Assembly: GCA_016124205.1 (NCBI GenBank)
Contig: WGOD01000002.1
Span: 806,001 to 870,000 of the forward strand
DNA length: 64,000 nucleotides
Origin: Alphaproteobacteria bacterium
GTDB lineage: Bacteria > Pseudomonadota > Alphaproteobacteria > Caulobacterales > Maricaulaceae
Direction of reading: 5' to 3'
Below the pieces are notes generated by a model, which saw only the letters and a list, made by a program, of their open reading frames with translations, did no database searches and was not told the DNA's origin. Every line of letters begins with the position of its first letter. Position 1 is the stretch's first letter. A program made the position numbers and the translations under genes. Of the stretch, positions 19,446-29,115 are shown piece by piece.

Positions 19446-22400
19446 ATGGCTTCTTCCGGCCACGCGGGCTGGTCGATCGCCCGCCTTTCCATCGAACGCC
19501 CCGTCCTGACCTGGATGGTGATCCTGTTCTGCCTGTTCGGCGGGCTGCACGGCTTCTTCAATGTCGGACGGCTGGAAGACCCGGCCTTCACGATCAAGGA
19601 AGCGATCATCTTCGTGCCCTATCCGGGCGCGACCGCCTTCGAGGTGGAGGAAGAGGTCGTCGAGCCGCTGGAAACGGCGCTGCAGCAGATGTCAGAGCTG
19701 GACGAGATCCGCTCTGAATCCTCGCCAGGCGTGGCGGAAATCCATGTCGTCATCGAGGACACGTTCGACGGCACCGAATTGCCGGGCATCTGGACCGACA
19801 TGCGGGCGCGGGTGCGCGACGCGATGTCGAGCCTGCCGCCAGGGGCCGGCGAACCGATCATATTCGACGATTTCGGCGACACGTACGGGATCTTCTATGC
19901 GGTCACGGCGGACGGCTATACCGACCAGCGCATCCGCGACGTCGCGCGCATGCTGCGCCGGGAACTTCTCGTCGTCGACGGAGTGGCCCGTGTCGCCGTC
20001 GACGGGGAACCGGAAGAGCGCATCTATATCGAGGTCCCACAGGAGGAACTCGCGCGGGTCGGCCTGTCCTACGAGCTCCTGTTGCAGGCGGTCGGGACGG
20101 AAAACGCCGTCGTCAGTGCGGGCGCGGTCCCGATCGGCGAGCGTTATGTGCGGATCGACATTCCCCAGACGCTCGGCGGCGTCGAGGCGATCGAGAATCT
20201 GCTGATCAATCCCGGCAATGGGCGGGAGGCGATCCGCCTGTCGGACGTCGCCACGGTGCGCCGCGCGCCGGTCGAACGGCCGATGAACCTCATCTACCAC
20301 AACAATGTCCGCGCCTTCACGATCGGCGTCGCCGGCCAGGCCGACGCGAATATCGTCGATGTCGGTCATGCCGTCGAAGCGCGGCTGGAGGAGTTGCGCA
20401 ACGATCTGCCGCTCGGCTTCGACCTGCACCCGGTCTACCAGCAGCATGTCGTCGTCAATGACGCGATCGACGCCTTTCTGATCAATCTGATGATGTCCGT
20501 CGCCATCGTCGTCATCGTCCTGATGATCTCGATGGGCTGGCGTGCGGGTCTGACCGTCGGCTCGGTCCTCTTCCTCACCGTGCTCGGCACGCTCTTCTTC
20601 ATGGAGTTGTTCGCGATCGAGATGGAACGCATCTCGCTCGGCGCGCTGATCATCGCCATGGGTATGCTGGTCGACAACGCCATCGTCGTGACCGAGGGCA
20701 TGCTGACCGGGGTGGAGAAGGGCGAACGCCGGCTCGAGGCCGCCGAGAACGCGGTGAAGAGCACGCAGTGGCCGCTGCTCGGCGCGACCATCATCGGCAT
20801 CATGGCCTTCTCCGGCATCGGCCTGTCGCCTGACGCGACGGGCGAATTCCTGTTCTCGCTGTTCGCGGTGATCGGGATTTCACTGATCCTGAGCTGGGTG
20901 CTGGCGGTGACCGTCGTGCCGATGGTCGGCTTCCATCTCTTCTCCGCCCAGCGAAAGAAGGCGGAAGGCAAGGCCACGGACGACAAGAGCGAGGCCTCGC
21001 TCTATCGCGGCCCGTTGTTCGCGCTCTACCGCCCGGTGATCGGGTTTGCCCTGCGGGCCCGCTGGATCGTCCTGGCGGCGCTGATCGGGGTGACGGTGCT
21101 GTGCTATGCCGGCTTCGGCGCGGTGAAGCAGTCCTTCTTCCCGCAGACCGGTACGCCGCTCTTCTTCGTCAACATCCTCTATCCCGAAGGCACGGACATT
21201 CTGACGACGGACGCCGCGGCGCGCGAGATCGGTGCCTTCATCGGCGAGCAGCCGGAAACCGTCCAGTACGACACCTATGTCGGGGCCGGCGCGACGCGCT
21301 TCATGCTGACCTATCACTCCGAACAGCCCTCGCCTGCCTATGCACAGGTCGTGGTCCGGGCGCAGACGCTCGACCAGATCGAACCGATGGGGCAGCGAAT
21401 CCTGGAGCATGCGCGCACCGCGCACCCGGACGCGGACATAAGGATAGACCGGATCGTGTTCGGCCCGCCGACGGGCGCGCAGCTGGAAGCGCGGATTTCC
21501 GGTCCCGACACGGCCGTCCTGCGGGCGCTGTCGGAAGAGATGCTGGAGCGGCTCAATACGCAGAGCGAATTCGTCGATCTGCGCACCAACTGGCGCAATC
21601 AGATCTCCGTACTGCGTCCGGTCATCATCGAGGAACGCGCGCGGACGGCCGGGGTCACCCGCCAGTCGATCGCGGACATGATGAGCTTCGCCACCGAAGG
21701 CGCACGGATCGGCGTCTTCCGTGAAGGCGAGGAGCTGATCCCGATCATTGCGCGCGCGCCGGAAAGCGAACGCGAGGATGCGGGCAATCTCGAAGACCGG
21801 CTCGTCTGGAGCCCGGCGCAGAACACCTATGTGCCGCTGAACCAGGTCGTGTCGCGCTTCGAGCTGGTGTCCGAAGAGGCACTGATCCAGCGCCGCGACC
21901 GGGTGCGGACCATCTCCGTCCAGGGCAATCCGCGTGCCGGTCAGACCGCCGCGGAAGCCTTCATCCTGTTCAGCGAGATCGCGGAATCCGTGCCCTTGCC
22001 AGCGGGCTATTCGCTGGAATGGGGCGGCGAGCATGAAGGGTCGCAGCGGGCCAATGAATCGCTCGGCCAGCAATTGCCGCTCGCCCTCCTCGTCATGCTG
22101 ACCATCTCCTTCGCGCTGTTCGCAAAAGTCCGTCAGCCATTGATCATCTGGGCGATCGTGCCGATGGCGGTAAACGGGGTGGTGATCGGCCTTCTGGTGA
22201 CGCAGGTCGCCTTCAGCTTCACCGCCCTCCTCGGCCTTCTGTCGCTCTCGGGCATGCTGATCAAGAACGCCATCGTCCTCGTCGACGAGATCGACCAGCG
22301 CATCGCGCGCGGCGACGATCGCTTCACGGCGGTGCATGACGGTGCGATCAGCCGTCTCCGCCCCGTGATGCTGGCGGCGGTCACGACCGTGCTGGGCATG

Positions 22401-22562
22401 GCACCGCTGATCTTCGACGCCTTCTTCCAGGCGATGGCCGTGACGATCATCGGCGGGCTGACCTTCGCCACCATATTGACGATGGTCGCGGTGCCGGTGC
22501 TCTACGCGCTCTTCTTCGGCATCAGACCGGAGAAGAAAGCCGCCCCTGAAACGGCGTCCTAG
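19446..22562 (+). CDS. RND-family efflux permease
   Basis: 1038 residues with the usual twelve-TM RND layout. The TM4 region reads [19 protein letters not shown], so it has one Asp followed by Asn where AcrB has two Asp, as in a subset of hydrophobe exporters. TM10-11 carries [18 protein letters not shown]. It forms the inner-membrane part of the pump with the preceding adaptor; no outer-membrane factor lies in the operon. Its stop TAG shares bases with the stop of the convergent formate-tetrahydrofolate ligase gene (CTAG). Confidence 0.93.
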   Translation: MASSGHAGWSIARLSIERPVLTWMVILFCLFGGLHGFFNVGRLEDPAFTIKEAIIFVPYPGATAFEVEEEVVEPLETALQQMSELDEIRSESSPGVAEIHVVIEDTFDGTELPGIWTDMRARVRDAMSSLPPGAGEPIIFDDFGDTYGIFYAVTADGYTDQRIRDVARMLRRELLVVDGVARVAVDGEPEERIYIEVPQEELARVGLSYELLLQAVGTENAVVSAGAVPIGERYVRIDIPQTLGGVEAIENLLINPGNGREAIRLSDVATVRRAPVERPMNLIYHNNVRAFTIGVAGQADANIVDVGHAVEARLEELRNDLPLGFDLHPVYQQHVVVNDAIDAFLINLMMSVAIVVIVLMISMGWRAGLTVGSVLFLTVLGTLFFMELFAIEMERISLGALIIAMGMLVDNAIVVTEGMLTGVEKGERRLEAAENAVKSTQWPLLGATIIGIMAFSGIGLSPDATGEFLFSLFAVIGISLILSWVLAVTVVPMVGFHLFSAQRKKAEGKATDDKSEASLYRGPLFALYRPVIGFALRARWIVLAALIGVTVLCYAGFGAVKQSFFPQTGTPLFFVNILYPEGTDILTTDAAAREIGAFIGEQPETVQYDTYVGAGATRFMLTYHSEQPSPAYAQVVVRAQTLDQIEPMGQRILEHARTAHPDADIRIDRIVFGPPTGAQLEARISGPDTAVLRALSEEMLERLNTQSEFVDLRTNWRNQISVLRPVIIEERARTAGVTRQSIADMMSFATEGARIGVFREGEELIPIIARAPESEREDAGNLEDRLVWSPAQNTYVPLNQVVSRFELVSEEALIQRRDRVRTISVQGNPRAGQTAAEAFILFSEIAESVPLPAGYSLEWGGEHEGSQRANESLGQQLPLALLVMLTISFALFAKVRQPLIIWAIVPMAVNGVVIGLLVTQVAFSFTALLGLLSLSGMLIKNAIVLVDEIDQRIARGDDRFTAVHDGAISRLRPVMLAAVTTVLGMAPLIFDAFFQAMAVTIIGGLTFATILTMVAVPVLYALFFGIRPEKKAAPETAS

Positions 22563-24280
22563 GACAGTCCGACGATCTCGCCATCCTCGCCGAGCCTGAT
22601 GTCGAGCGCGGCGGGGTGGCGGGGCAGGCCGGGCATGGTCATGACGTCACCGCAGATCGCGACGACAAAGCCGGCCCCGGCCGAGAGCCGCGCTTCGCGC
22701 ACGGGCAGGACGTGGCCTTCCGGCGCGCCGAGCAGGGTGGGGTCGGCGGAGAAGCTGTACTGCGTCTTAGCGATGCAGACCGGCAATTCGCCGAAGCCGA
22801 GCGCCTCGAACTCGGCGAGGCTGCGTTCCGCCCGCATCGAGAGCTGGATCCCGGCCGCGCCATAGATGCGTCTGGCCACCGTCTCGATCTTGGCGGCGAG
22901 CGGCAGGTCATCGGGATAGATCAGCTTGAAGTCCGGCGCCGGACCCTCGAGCGCGTCGATCACGGCTTCGGCGAGCGGGATCGCGCCCTTGCCGCCTTCC
23001 GCCCAGTGTTTCGACACCGCCATGCGCGCGCCATGCGCGTGGCAGATATCCTGTACGGCGGCGATCTCGTCGTCAGTGTCGCCCGTGCGGTGATTGACGG
23101 CGACGACCGGGGTCAGGCCGTATTGCTGGAGATTGGCGATATGGCGGGCGAGATTGACCCCGCCGGCCTTGACCGCCGCGACGTCCGGCGTGCCGAGCTC
23201 ATCCTTCTTGCGTCCGCCCTGCATTTTCAGCGCGCGGATCGTGCAGACGAGGACGACCGCATCGGGCCTCAGGCCCGACTGACGGCATTTGATGTCGAGG
23301 AATTTCTCCGCGCCGAGATCGGCACCGAAGCCGGCCTCGGTCACGACAATGTCGCCCAGAGCGAGCGCGGACTTCGTCGCGATCACGGAATTGCAGCCAT
23401 GGGCGATATTCGCGAACGGGCCGCCATGGATCATCGCCGGGGCGTGTTCGATCGACTGGACGAGGTTCGGCTGGAAGGCGTCCTTCAACAGGACCGCCAT
23501 CGATCCTGCCGCACCGATATCGCCGGCGGTGACCGCCGCGCCGTCCGGTGCAAATCCGATGATCATGCGCGCCAGACGCGCCTGCAGATCGTCCATCGAT
23601 TCGGCGAGGCAGAAGATCGCCATGACTTCCGACGCCACGGTGATGTCGAACCCCGCTTCGCGCGGTACGCCGTGCGGCGGACCGCCGAGGCCGACGATGG
23701 TGTTGCGCAGCGCCCGGTCATTCATGTCGAGCACGCGCTTCCAGCTGATGCGCCGGGAATCGATGGCGGGTTCGAGACCCCAATGGATGTGATTGTCGAT
23801 CATCGCGGCGAGGAGGTTGTTCGCCGCGGTGATGGCGTGGAAATCGCCGGTGAAGTGGAGGTTGATGTCCTCCATCGGCAGGACCTGCGCCCGGCCGCCC
23901 CCGGCCGCGCCGCCCTTCATCCCGAAGCACGGCCCGAGCGAGGGTTCGCGCAAGCAGGCGATCGCCTTCTTCCCGAGCCGGTTGAGCCCGTCATTAAGGC
24001 CGACACTGGTCGTCGTCTTGCCTTCCCCCGCCGGGGTCGGCGTCACCGCGGTGACAAGCACCAGCTTGCCGCGCGGCCTGTCCTTCAGCGAGGCGATGTG
24101 GTCGTGGGAGAGCTTCGCCTTGTAATGGCCGTATGGCACGAGCGCCTTGGCCGGCAGGCCCAGCTTTTCCTCCATCAGCGGCAGGATGGGACGCATCGGC
24201 GCGGCGCGCGCGATCTCGATATCCGGTGCGCCGGGCGGGGGCAGATTGTCGTGCGCTGGCGTTTGCGGGGCGTCCTTCAT
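22559..24280 (-). CDS. fhs: Formate-tetrahydrofolate ligase
   Basis: 573 residues. Catalyses ATP-dependent joining of formate to tetrahydrofolate giving 10-formyl-THF. The nucleotide loop [20 protein letters not shown] (residues 80-99) and the conserved [19 protein letters not shown] and [15 protein letters not shown] are intact. The N-terminus is a little longer than usual. It diverges from glutathione-dependent formaldehyde dehydrogenase, so formaldehyde can be oxidised to formate there and enter the folate pool here. Confidence 0.97.
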   Translation of the reverse strand: MKDAPQTPAHDNLPPPGAPDIEIARAAPMRPILPLMEEKLGLPAKALVPYGHYKAKLSHDHIASLKDRPRGKLVLVTAVTPTPAGEGKTTTSVGLNDGLNRLGKKAIACLREPSLGPCFGMKGGAAGGGRAQVLPMEDINLHFTGDFHAITAANNLLAAMIDNHIHWGLEPAIDSRRISWKRVLDMNDRALRNTIVGLGGPPHGVPREAGFDITVASEVMAIFCLAESMDDLQARLARMIIGFAPDGAAVTAGDIGAAGSMAVLLKDAFQPNLVQSIEHAPAMIHGGPFANIAHGCNSVIATKSALALGDIVVTEAGFGADLGAEKFLDIKCRQSGLRPDAVVLVCTIRALKMQGGRKKDELGTPDVAAVKAGGVNLARHIANLQQYGLTPVVAVNHRTGDTDDEIAAVQDICHAHGARMAVSKHWAEGGKGAIPLAEAVIDALEGPAPDFKLIYPDDLPLAAKIETVARRIYGAAGIQLSMRAERSLAEFEALGFGELPVCIAKTQYSFSADPTLLGAPEGHVLPVREARLSAGAGFVVAICGDVMTMPGLPRHPAALDIRLGEDGEIVGLS

Positions 24281-24318
24281 GGGCGGGCTCCGTTGGAATA
24301 GGGCGCGGCGTGCCGGGG

Positions 24319-24338
24319 CCGGTCCCGGACGGGACCGG
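24319..24338. promoter_or_regulatory. 20-bp near-perfect palindrome between fhs and the formaldehyde operon
   Basis: Arms CCGGTCCCG (24319-24327) and CGGGACCGG (24330-24338), perfectly complementary over 9 bp around a GA centre. It lies 39 bp upstream of fhs and 139 bp upstream of the formaldehyde dehydrogenase gene, in the only divergent gap of the cluster. It could be an operator for a dimeric regulator or an RNA hairpin; no T-run follows. Confidence 0.5.
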
Positions 24339-24448
24339 ATTCGATTGGACGGTCAGCTTCGCGGGTGGGCGTGCGGGGATCAAGACGGGATTTGTGCGGC
24401 CATTCAGCTTTGGCGGTGGAACACCATGCGATCCGGCTTATGCTTCGG

Positions 24449-24467
24449 CCCAAGTGATTTGCTTGGG
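24449..24467 (+). promoter_or_regulatory. Small hairpin overlapping the frmA ribosome site
   Basis: CCCAAG (24449-24454) pairs with CTTGGG (24462-24467) across a 7-base loop. The second arm holds the start of GGGAGA, the likely Shine-Dalgarno element 7-12 bases before the ATG at 24477. A fold here would partly hide the ribosome site. Six base pairs is modest, so this is tentative. Confidence 0.35.
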
Positions 24468-24476
24468 AGATGACCG

Positions 24477-25589
24477 ATGAAAACCCGCGCCGCCGTTGCC
24501 TTCGAAGCCAAGAAACCGCTCGAGATCGTCGAACTGGACCTTGAGGGACCGAAGGCGGGCGAAGTGCTGGTGGAAATCATGGCCACCGGCATCTGCCATA
24601 CCGACGCCTACACGCTCGACGGCTTCGACAGCGAGGGAATTTTCCCCTCCATCCTCGGCCATGAAGGCGCGGGAATCGTGCGCGAAGTCGGTGAGGGCGT
24701 GACCAGCGTGAAGGAGGGCGATCACGTCATCCCGCTCTACACGCCGGAATGCCGCCAGTGCAAAAGCTGCCTCAGTCAGAAGACCAATCTGTGCACCTCG
24801 ATCCGCGCCACCCAGGGCAAGGGGCTGATGCCCGACGGGACCAGCCGGTTCAGCTACAAGGGCCAGACGATCTTCCACTATATGGGCTGTTCGACCTTCT
24901 CGAACTTCACCGTCCTGCCCGAGATCGCGGTCGCGAAAATCCGCGAGGACGCGCCCTTCGAAACCAGCTGCTATATCGGCTGCGGCGTGACGACCGGCGT
25001 CGGCGCGGTGGTCAACACGGCCAAGGTCGAGCCGGGCGCGAATGTCGTGGTTTTCGGCCTCGGCGGGATCGGCCTCAACGTGCTGCAGGGCGCGAAGATG
25101 GCCGGGGCGGACCGGATCATCGGCGTCGACATCAATCTCGACCGCGAGGAATGGGGCCGGAAATTCGGCATGACCGACTTCCTCAACACCAAGGGGATGA
25201 GCCGCGAGGACACACTCGCCAAGCTTCTTGAAATGACCGATGGCGGGGCGGACTACACGTTCGACTGCACCGGCAATACCGAGGTGATGCGCACCGCGCT
25301 CGAGGCCTGCCACCGCGGCTGGGGCGAGAGCATCATCATCGGCGTGGCCGAGGCCGGCAAGGAGATCGCGACGCGGCCCTTCCAGCTGGTCACCGGCCGG
25401 GTGTGGAAGGGCACGGCCTTCGGCGGCGCCAGAGGCCGGACCGACGTGCCGAAGATCGTCGACTGGTACATGAACGGGAAGATTCAGATCGACCCGATGA
25501 TCACCCACACGCTCACTCTCGAAGAGATCAACAAGGGTTTCGACCTGATGCATGCGGGCGAAAGCATCCGCAGCGTGGTGGTTTACTGA
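24477..25589 (+). CDS. frmA: S-(hydroxymethyl)glutathione dehydrogenase / class III alcohol dehydrogenase
   Basis: 370 residues. Oxidises the formaldehyde-glutathione adduct with NAD to S-formylglutathione. Catalytic zinc site in [14 protein letters not shown] and GHEGAGIV, structural zinc cysteines in [15 protein letters not shown], and NAD fold [20 protein letters not shown]. It heads an operon with an NTF2-like, a VOC and the S-formylglutathione hydrolase gene, so detoxification of formaldehyde is the clear role. Confidence 0.97.
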   Translation: MKTRAAVAFEAKKPLEIVELDLEGPKAGEVLVEIMATGICHTDAYTLDGFDSEGIFPSILGHEGAGIVREVGEGVTSVKEGDHVIPLYTPECRQCKSCLSQKTNLCTSIRATQGKGLMPDGTSRFSYKGQTIFHYMGCSTFSNFTVLPEIAVAKIREDAPFETSCYIGCGVTTGVGAVVNTAKVEPGANVVVFGLGGIGLNVLQGAKMAGADRIIGVDINLDREEWGRKFGMTDFLNTKGMSREDTLAKLLEMTDGGADYTFDCTGNTEVMRTALEACHRGWGESIIIGVAEAGKEIATRPFQLVTGRVWKGTAFGGARGRTDVPKIVDWYMNGKIQIDPMITHTLTLEEINKGFDLMHAGESIRSVVVY

Positions 25590-25594
25590 CGCCG

Positions 25595-25966
25595 ATGAGC
25601 GAGTCCGCGAACAAGGCCACGGTCCGGCGCTATATCGACGGCTTCAACAAGCTGGACGCCGACCAGATCCTGTCCTGTCTGACCGACGACGTAAGATGGA
25701 CCGTGTTCGGGCATTTCCAGCTTGAGGGGAAGGAGGCCTATCGCGGCGCCATCTCCAATCCGGACACGCCGGGCAAGCCGCGGATCGAGATCGTCCGGAT
25801 GGTCGAAGAGGGCAATACTATTATGGCCGAGCTTTACGGCGAGGCCGACCACAAGGACGGCGCGACGATCCGGATGGCGATGGGCGAAGTCTTCGTCTTT
25901 CGCGGGTCTCTGATCAGCGAGCGCCGGGCCTTTGTGATACCGCTTCAGGAAAACGACTTCCGATAG
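25595..25966 (+). CDS. NTF2/SnoaL-like small protein in the formaldehyde operon
   Basis: 123 residues, a cone-shaped alpha+beta fold of the SnoaL type (VRRYIDGFNKLDADQILSCL, DDVRWTVFGHFQLEGKEAYRG, MVEEGNTIMAELYGEADHKD). The family includes isomerases, hydrolases and non-catalytic binding proteins, so the reaction is not clear. ATG at 25595, 5 bases after the frmA stop. Its position suggests a role on a formaldehyde-linked or glutathione-linked metabolite. Confidence 0.85.
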   Translation: MSESANKATVRRYIDGFNKLDADQILSCLTDDVRWTVFGHFQLEGKEAYRGAISNPDTPGKPRIEIVRMVEEGNTIMAELYGEADHKDGATIRMAMGEVFVFRGSLISERRAFVIPLQENDFR

Positions 25967-25977
25967 GGGAAACACCC

Positions 25978-26358
25978 ATGTTCAGCCATGTGATGCTCGG
26001 CGCCGACGATGTCGCTGCCTCGAAGGCTTTCTACGACGCCGCGCTCGGCGCGCTTGGCATTCCGCCGGGCGTGACCGACGAGAAGGGCCGCGTCTTCTAC
26101 CGCACCGACCGCGGCACGTTCGCCCTGTCGAAGCCCATCGACGGCCAGCCGGCGAGCTGCGCCAATGGCGGCACGATCGGCTTCTTCGCCAAGACGCCGG
26201 AACTGGCCGACGCCTTCCACGCCGCGGGCCTCGCCCATGGCGGCACGGCGATCGAGGACCCGCCCGGCTATCGCGGCGAACCGCCGGTCTTCTATCTCGC
26301 CTATCTGCGCGACCCGGCCGGCAACAAGATCTGCGCGCTGCACCCGGTCCGGAAATAA
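25978..26358 (+). CDS. VOC (glyoxalase/dioxygenase superfamily) protein
   Basis: 126 residues with the paired beta-alpha-beta-beta-beta modules of the VOC fold: FSHVMLGADDVAASKAFYDA at the start and LRDPAGNKICALHP at the end, the latter a typical metal-facing edge. Could be a glyoxalase-like lyase or a glutathione-adduct enzyme. It overlaps the S-formylglutathione hydrolase start by 1 base, so it belongs to the formaldehyde operon. Confidence 0.88.
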   Translation: MFSHVMLGADDVAASKAFYDAALGALGIPPGVTDEKGRVFYRTDRGTFALSKPIDGQPASCANGGTIGFFAKTPELADAFHAAGLAHGGTAIEDPPGYRGEPPVFYLAYLRDPAGNKICALHPVRK

Positions 26359-27203
26359 TGACCCTCACCACCAAGTCCGAAACCAAATCCCATGGCGGCG
26401 TGCAGGGCGTCCATGCCCACGCCAGCGACGAAACCGGGACGGAGATGGTGTTTTCCGTCTTTGTGCCGGACCATGCGCCGGGCCAGAAACTTCCGGTCGT
26501 CTGGTATCTGTCGGGGCTGACCTGCACCCACGCCAATGTGACCGAGAAAGGCGAGTTCCGTGCCGCCTGCGCCGAACATGGCCTGATCTTTGTCGCACCG
26601 GACACGAGCCCGCGCGGCGACGGCGTTCCGGACGACCCGGACGGCAGTTACGACTTCGGTCTGGGTGCGGGTTTCTATGTCGACGCGACCGAAAAGCCGT
26701 ATGCGGAGCATTATCGCATGCGGTCCTATATCGAGCGCGAACTGCCCGGGCTCATCGGGGCGAATTTCCCCGCCGACATGACGCGCCAGTCGATCATGGG
26801 CCATTCCATGGGCGGGCATGGCGCGCTGACCATCGGCCTTCGCGATCCGGGCCGGTTCAGGGCGGTGTCGGCGTTTGCGCCGATCGTCTCGCCGCTCAAC
26901 TGCCCGTGGGGCGAGAAGGCGCTGACCGGCTATCTCGGTCCGGACCGGTCGAAGTGGCGCGAATACGATGCCTGCGCACTGATCGAGGACGGTGCGCGCG
27001 TGTCGGATCTACTGGTCGACCAGGGCGAGGCGGACAATTTCCTGAGCGAACAGCTGAAGCCGGAGCTTCTGGAACAGGCCTGTGCCGGGACGGGCATCGC
27101 CCTGACGCTGCGCCGCCAGCCCGGATACGATCACTCCTATTATTTCATCTCGACCTTCATGGCCGAGCACCTCGCCTGGCATGCCGAGCGTCTGAAGCGC
27201 TAG
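26358..27203 (+). CDS. fghA: S-formylglutathione hydrolase
   Basis: 281 residues, esterase D type alpha/beta hydrolase. Nucleophile Ser150 in GHSMGGHGAL, the family signature LSGLTCTHANVTEKGEFRAA around residues 51-70, and the C-terminal histidine in PGYDHSYYFISTFM. Splits S-formylglutathione into formate and glutathione, completing the pathway begun by the dehydrogenase four genes earlier. Formate can then be used by the ligase at 22.6-24.3 kb. Its stop overlaps the convergent LprI-like gene (CTAG). Confidence 0.96.
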   Translation: MTLTTKSETKSHGGVQGVHAHASDETGTEMVFSVFVPDHAPGQKLPVVWYLSGLTCTHANVTEKGEFRAACAEHGLIFVAPDTSPRGDGVPDDPDGSYDFGLGAGFYVDATEKPYAEHYRMRSYIERELPGLIGANFPADMTRQSIMGHSMGGHGALTIGLRDPGRFRAVSAFAPIVSPLNCPWGEKALTGYLGPDRSKWREYDACALIEDGARVSDLLVDQGEADNFLSEQLKPELLEQACAGTGIALTLRRQPGYDHSYYFISTFMAEHLAWHAERLKR

Positions 27204-27847
27204 TCGCGCCGCGCTTCCTCGGCGGCGATCAGGGCGACATTCGCGGTCTCGATCGCGTTCAGTTCCGGCTCGCCGTCTCGCGGGGAATACCAGCTGCGCG
27301 CGTCAAACCAGGCCTGAAGACCGGGGTCGGAAAAGCGCCGTCCGTGCCGGGCGAAGATTTCGTTCCGTGCGATCCTCAGATCGGCAAGAGACAGGCCGGC
27401 GAGATCGTCGGACGTCAGCAAGCGCTTGTCGGAATCCGGCAGGAGATAGTCCGGGCCGGTGGCCGACGCTTCGAAGAAGAGAAGCAGGTTTTCAAGCTCA
27501 TCAGCGCGCGCTTCGGTCGGCGTCATGCGGCAGGCTGGCGCGATCAGGTCGTCGGGCATGTCGCCCCAGGGCAGGGCGCGGCCCCATTCGCACTGCGCAT
27601 CGCGCCAGCTGATCCAGGCCGATTGCGCTTCGCTCAGCAGCTGCCGGTCGTGTCGGGTCGCCTGCGCATCCAGCAGACGCGTGAAGGCCGCATCCATGCG
27701 CGCCGTCTGCCGGGCATCCTCGTCGAGATAGCATTGCGAGACGGCCGCATCACCTGACGCGCGATCAAGACAGGCGCCGAAATCCGGAGAATCCGCCGCA
27801 GCCTGGCCCGAGATCAGGGCCAAACCCATCCAAAGCCAATTCCGCAT
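27200..27847 (-). CDS. LprI-like (DUF1311) protein with C-terminal YARHG domain
   Basis: 215 residues with a signal peptide (to about residue 18, GQAAA). Residues 20-100 are an LprI-type lysozyme-inhibitor-like domain with paired cysteines and LLSEAQSAWISWRDAQCEW. Residues 155-195 are a YARHG domain (LRIARNEIFARHGRRFSDPG), an extracellular domain thought to bind cell-wall material. The protein acts in the periplasm; the function is otherwise unknown. It is convergent with fghA and has no close partner. Confidence 0.85.
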   Translation of the reverse strand: MRNWLWMGLALISGQAAADSPDFGACLDRASGDAAVSQCYLDEDARQTARMDAAFTRLLDAQATRHDRQLLSEAQSAWISWRDAQCEWGRALPWGDMPDDLIAPACRMTPTEARADELENLLLFFEASATGPDYLLPDSDKRLLTSDDLAGLSLADLRIARNEIFARHGRRFSDPGLQAWFDARSWYSPRDGEPELNAIETANVALIAAEEARRD

Positions 27848-28053
27848 TGCATCCGCCCCCTGACCGGTCCCGGATCATTCCGGTCCGGGGATGATCGCGC
27901 CGCCGCGCGCAAGAAGCGAGGGTGAAAATTGTCGCGCACACCGGGACATCCTCGAGTTGCTTACCTCCAAGGTCATGATCGGGCGCACCCCATTCCCGGA
28001 AACGCCCGTGTCCGACAAGATGACGGTTCTGGTCCCAGCCAATGGAGGCTCCC

Positions 28054-28347
28054 TTGATCGTTACTGTCCTCGCTTTGAGCCTTGCCGTTCAGGACGCCAC
28101 ACCCCCGGCCGCGCCGTCAGCCGAGGCGCTGGAGCGGCAGGCTTCAAGGTTGCACCATGTCGAAGCCAATGACCGGTCGAACACCGACCCGCAAGCCATG
28201 CAGGAGCAGGCCCGTCAAGAACGCGAGGCCGAACGTCAGTCCCGTCAGACACAAGCCCGCGACAATGAGGCCGACGCTCCGCCGCAACCCCGCCGTCAGG
28301 ACGGGCAGGGTCTGCGTCCGGCCCGCCGCGCCAATCCGGGCGGTTGA
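28054..28347 (+). CDS. Small secreted charged protein of unknown function
   Basis: 97 residues: a short hydrophobic leader (IVTVLALSLAVQDA) and then a Gln/Arg/Glu-rich low-complexity tail (QEQARQEREAERQSRQTQA). I start at the TTG at 28054 because GGAGG lies 5 bases before it; the ATG at 28042 in the same frame has no such site and its own codons contain the GGAGG. No family recognised. Convergent with the Anbu gene. Confidence 0.55.
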   Translation: MIVTVLALSLAVQDATPPAAPSAEALERQASRLHHVEANDRSNTDPQAMQEQARQEREAERQSRQTQARDNEADAPPQPRRQDGQGLRPARRANPGG

Positions 28348-28350
28348 CGC

Positions 28351-29082
28351 CTAGAGCTTGTAGGGTGGCAGGGTTTCGATCGCGCTTCTGAGGGCCGCAC
28401 CCCAGCGGTCGGCAAGATCGTTGAACTGTTCGTCGTCATGCTCGATGCGGCGCGCCGTGCCGAGGCGGAAGCTGTCACGCTCATAGACCTGCACATCGAG
28501 CGGCATGCCGACCGAGAGATTGGCCTTGAGCGTGGAATCGAACGACAGGCAGAGAAGGCGGATCGCCTCTTCGAACCCCATTTTCGGGTCATAGCCGCGG
28601 AGCAGGATCGGGCGGCCATACTTGGTCTCGCCCGTCTGGAAGAAGGGATTCTCCGCGCTCGCCTCGATGAAATTGCCCTCGGGATAGATCAGGAAGAGCC
28701 GCGGCTCGGACCCGGCGATCTGGCCGCCGACGATCAGGGTCGCGCTGAAGGTCGCGTCGCTGCCGGGTCCGCTATTGGCCTGGGCCTGAACGGTTTCCTT
28801 CAGCGTTTCGCCGACAAGGCGCGCGACCTGAAACATGGTTGGGGCCTCGAGGATGGAGGGGCTGCGTTCCTGCGGAGCCTTGGTGCGCTCCGACAGGAGG
28901 CTGACCACGGCCTGTGTCGTGGCGAGATTGCCGGCGGTCAGGATGGTGATGACGCGCTCGCCGGGCTCTTCCCAGGAAAACATCTTCTTGAACACGAACA
29001 CATTGTCGACGCCCGCATTGGTGCGGGTGTCGGACATGAAGACGAGTCCTTTATCGAGGCTCATCCCGACGCAATAGGTCAT
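28351..29082 (-). CDS. Anbu, proteasome-like peptidase
   Basis: 243 residues, Ntn-hydrolase fold of the ancestral beta-subunit (Anbu) family. The N-terminus MTYCVGMSLDKGLVFMSDTR places the catalytic Thr at position 2, exposed after removal of Met, with the conserved Lys in FVFKKMF. Anbu assembles into open helical rings and is always found with alpha-E, transglutaminase and circularly permuted ATP-grasp genes, thought to make and remove a small peptide modification. The same cluster follows here. Confidence 0.93.
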   Translation of the reverse strand: MTYCVGMSLDKGLVFMSDTRTNAGVDNVFVFKKMFSWEEPGERVITILTAGNLATTQAVVSLLSERTKAPQERSPSILEAPTMFQVARLVGETLKETVQAQANSGPGSDATFSATLIVGGQIAGSEPRLFLIYPEGNFIEASAENPFFQTGETKYGRPILLRGYDPKMGFEEAIRLLCLSFDSTLKANLSVGMPLDVQVYERDSFRLGTARRIEHDDEQFNDLADRWGAALRSAIETLPPYKL

Positions 29083-29115
29083 CGAATCGTCCGTTCGGTT
29101 CGCTCGGCCCGAGGG

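Noticed and set aside
22616-24301. 561-codon open frame on the plus strand opposite formate-tetrahydrofolate ligase
   Set aside because: Antisense shadow of a strongly conserved enzyme in high-GC DNA; no domain, signal or ribosome site.
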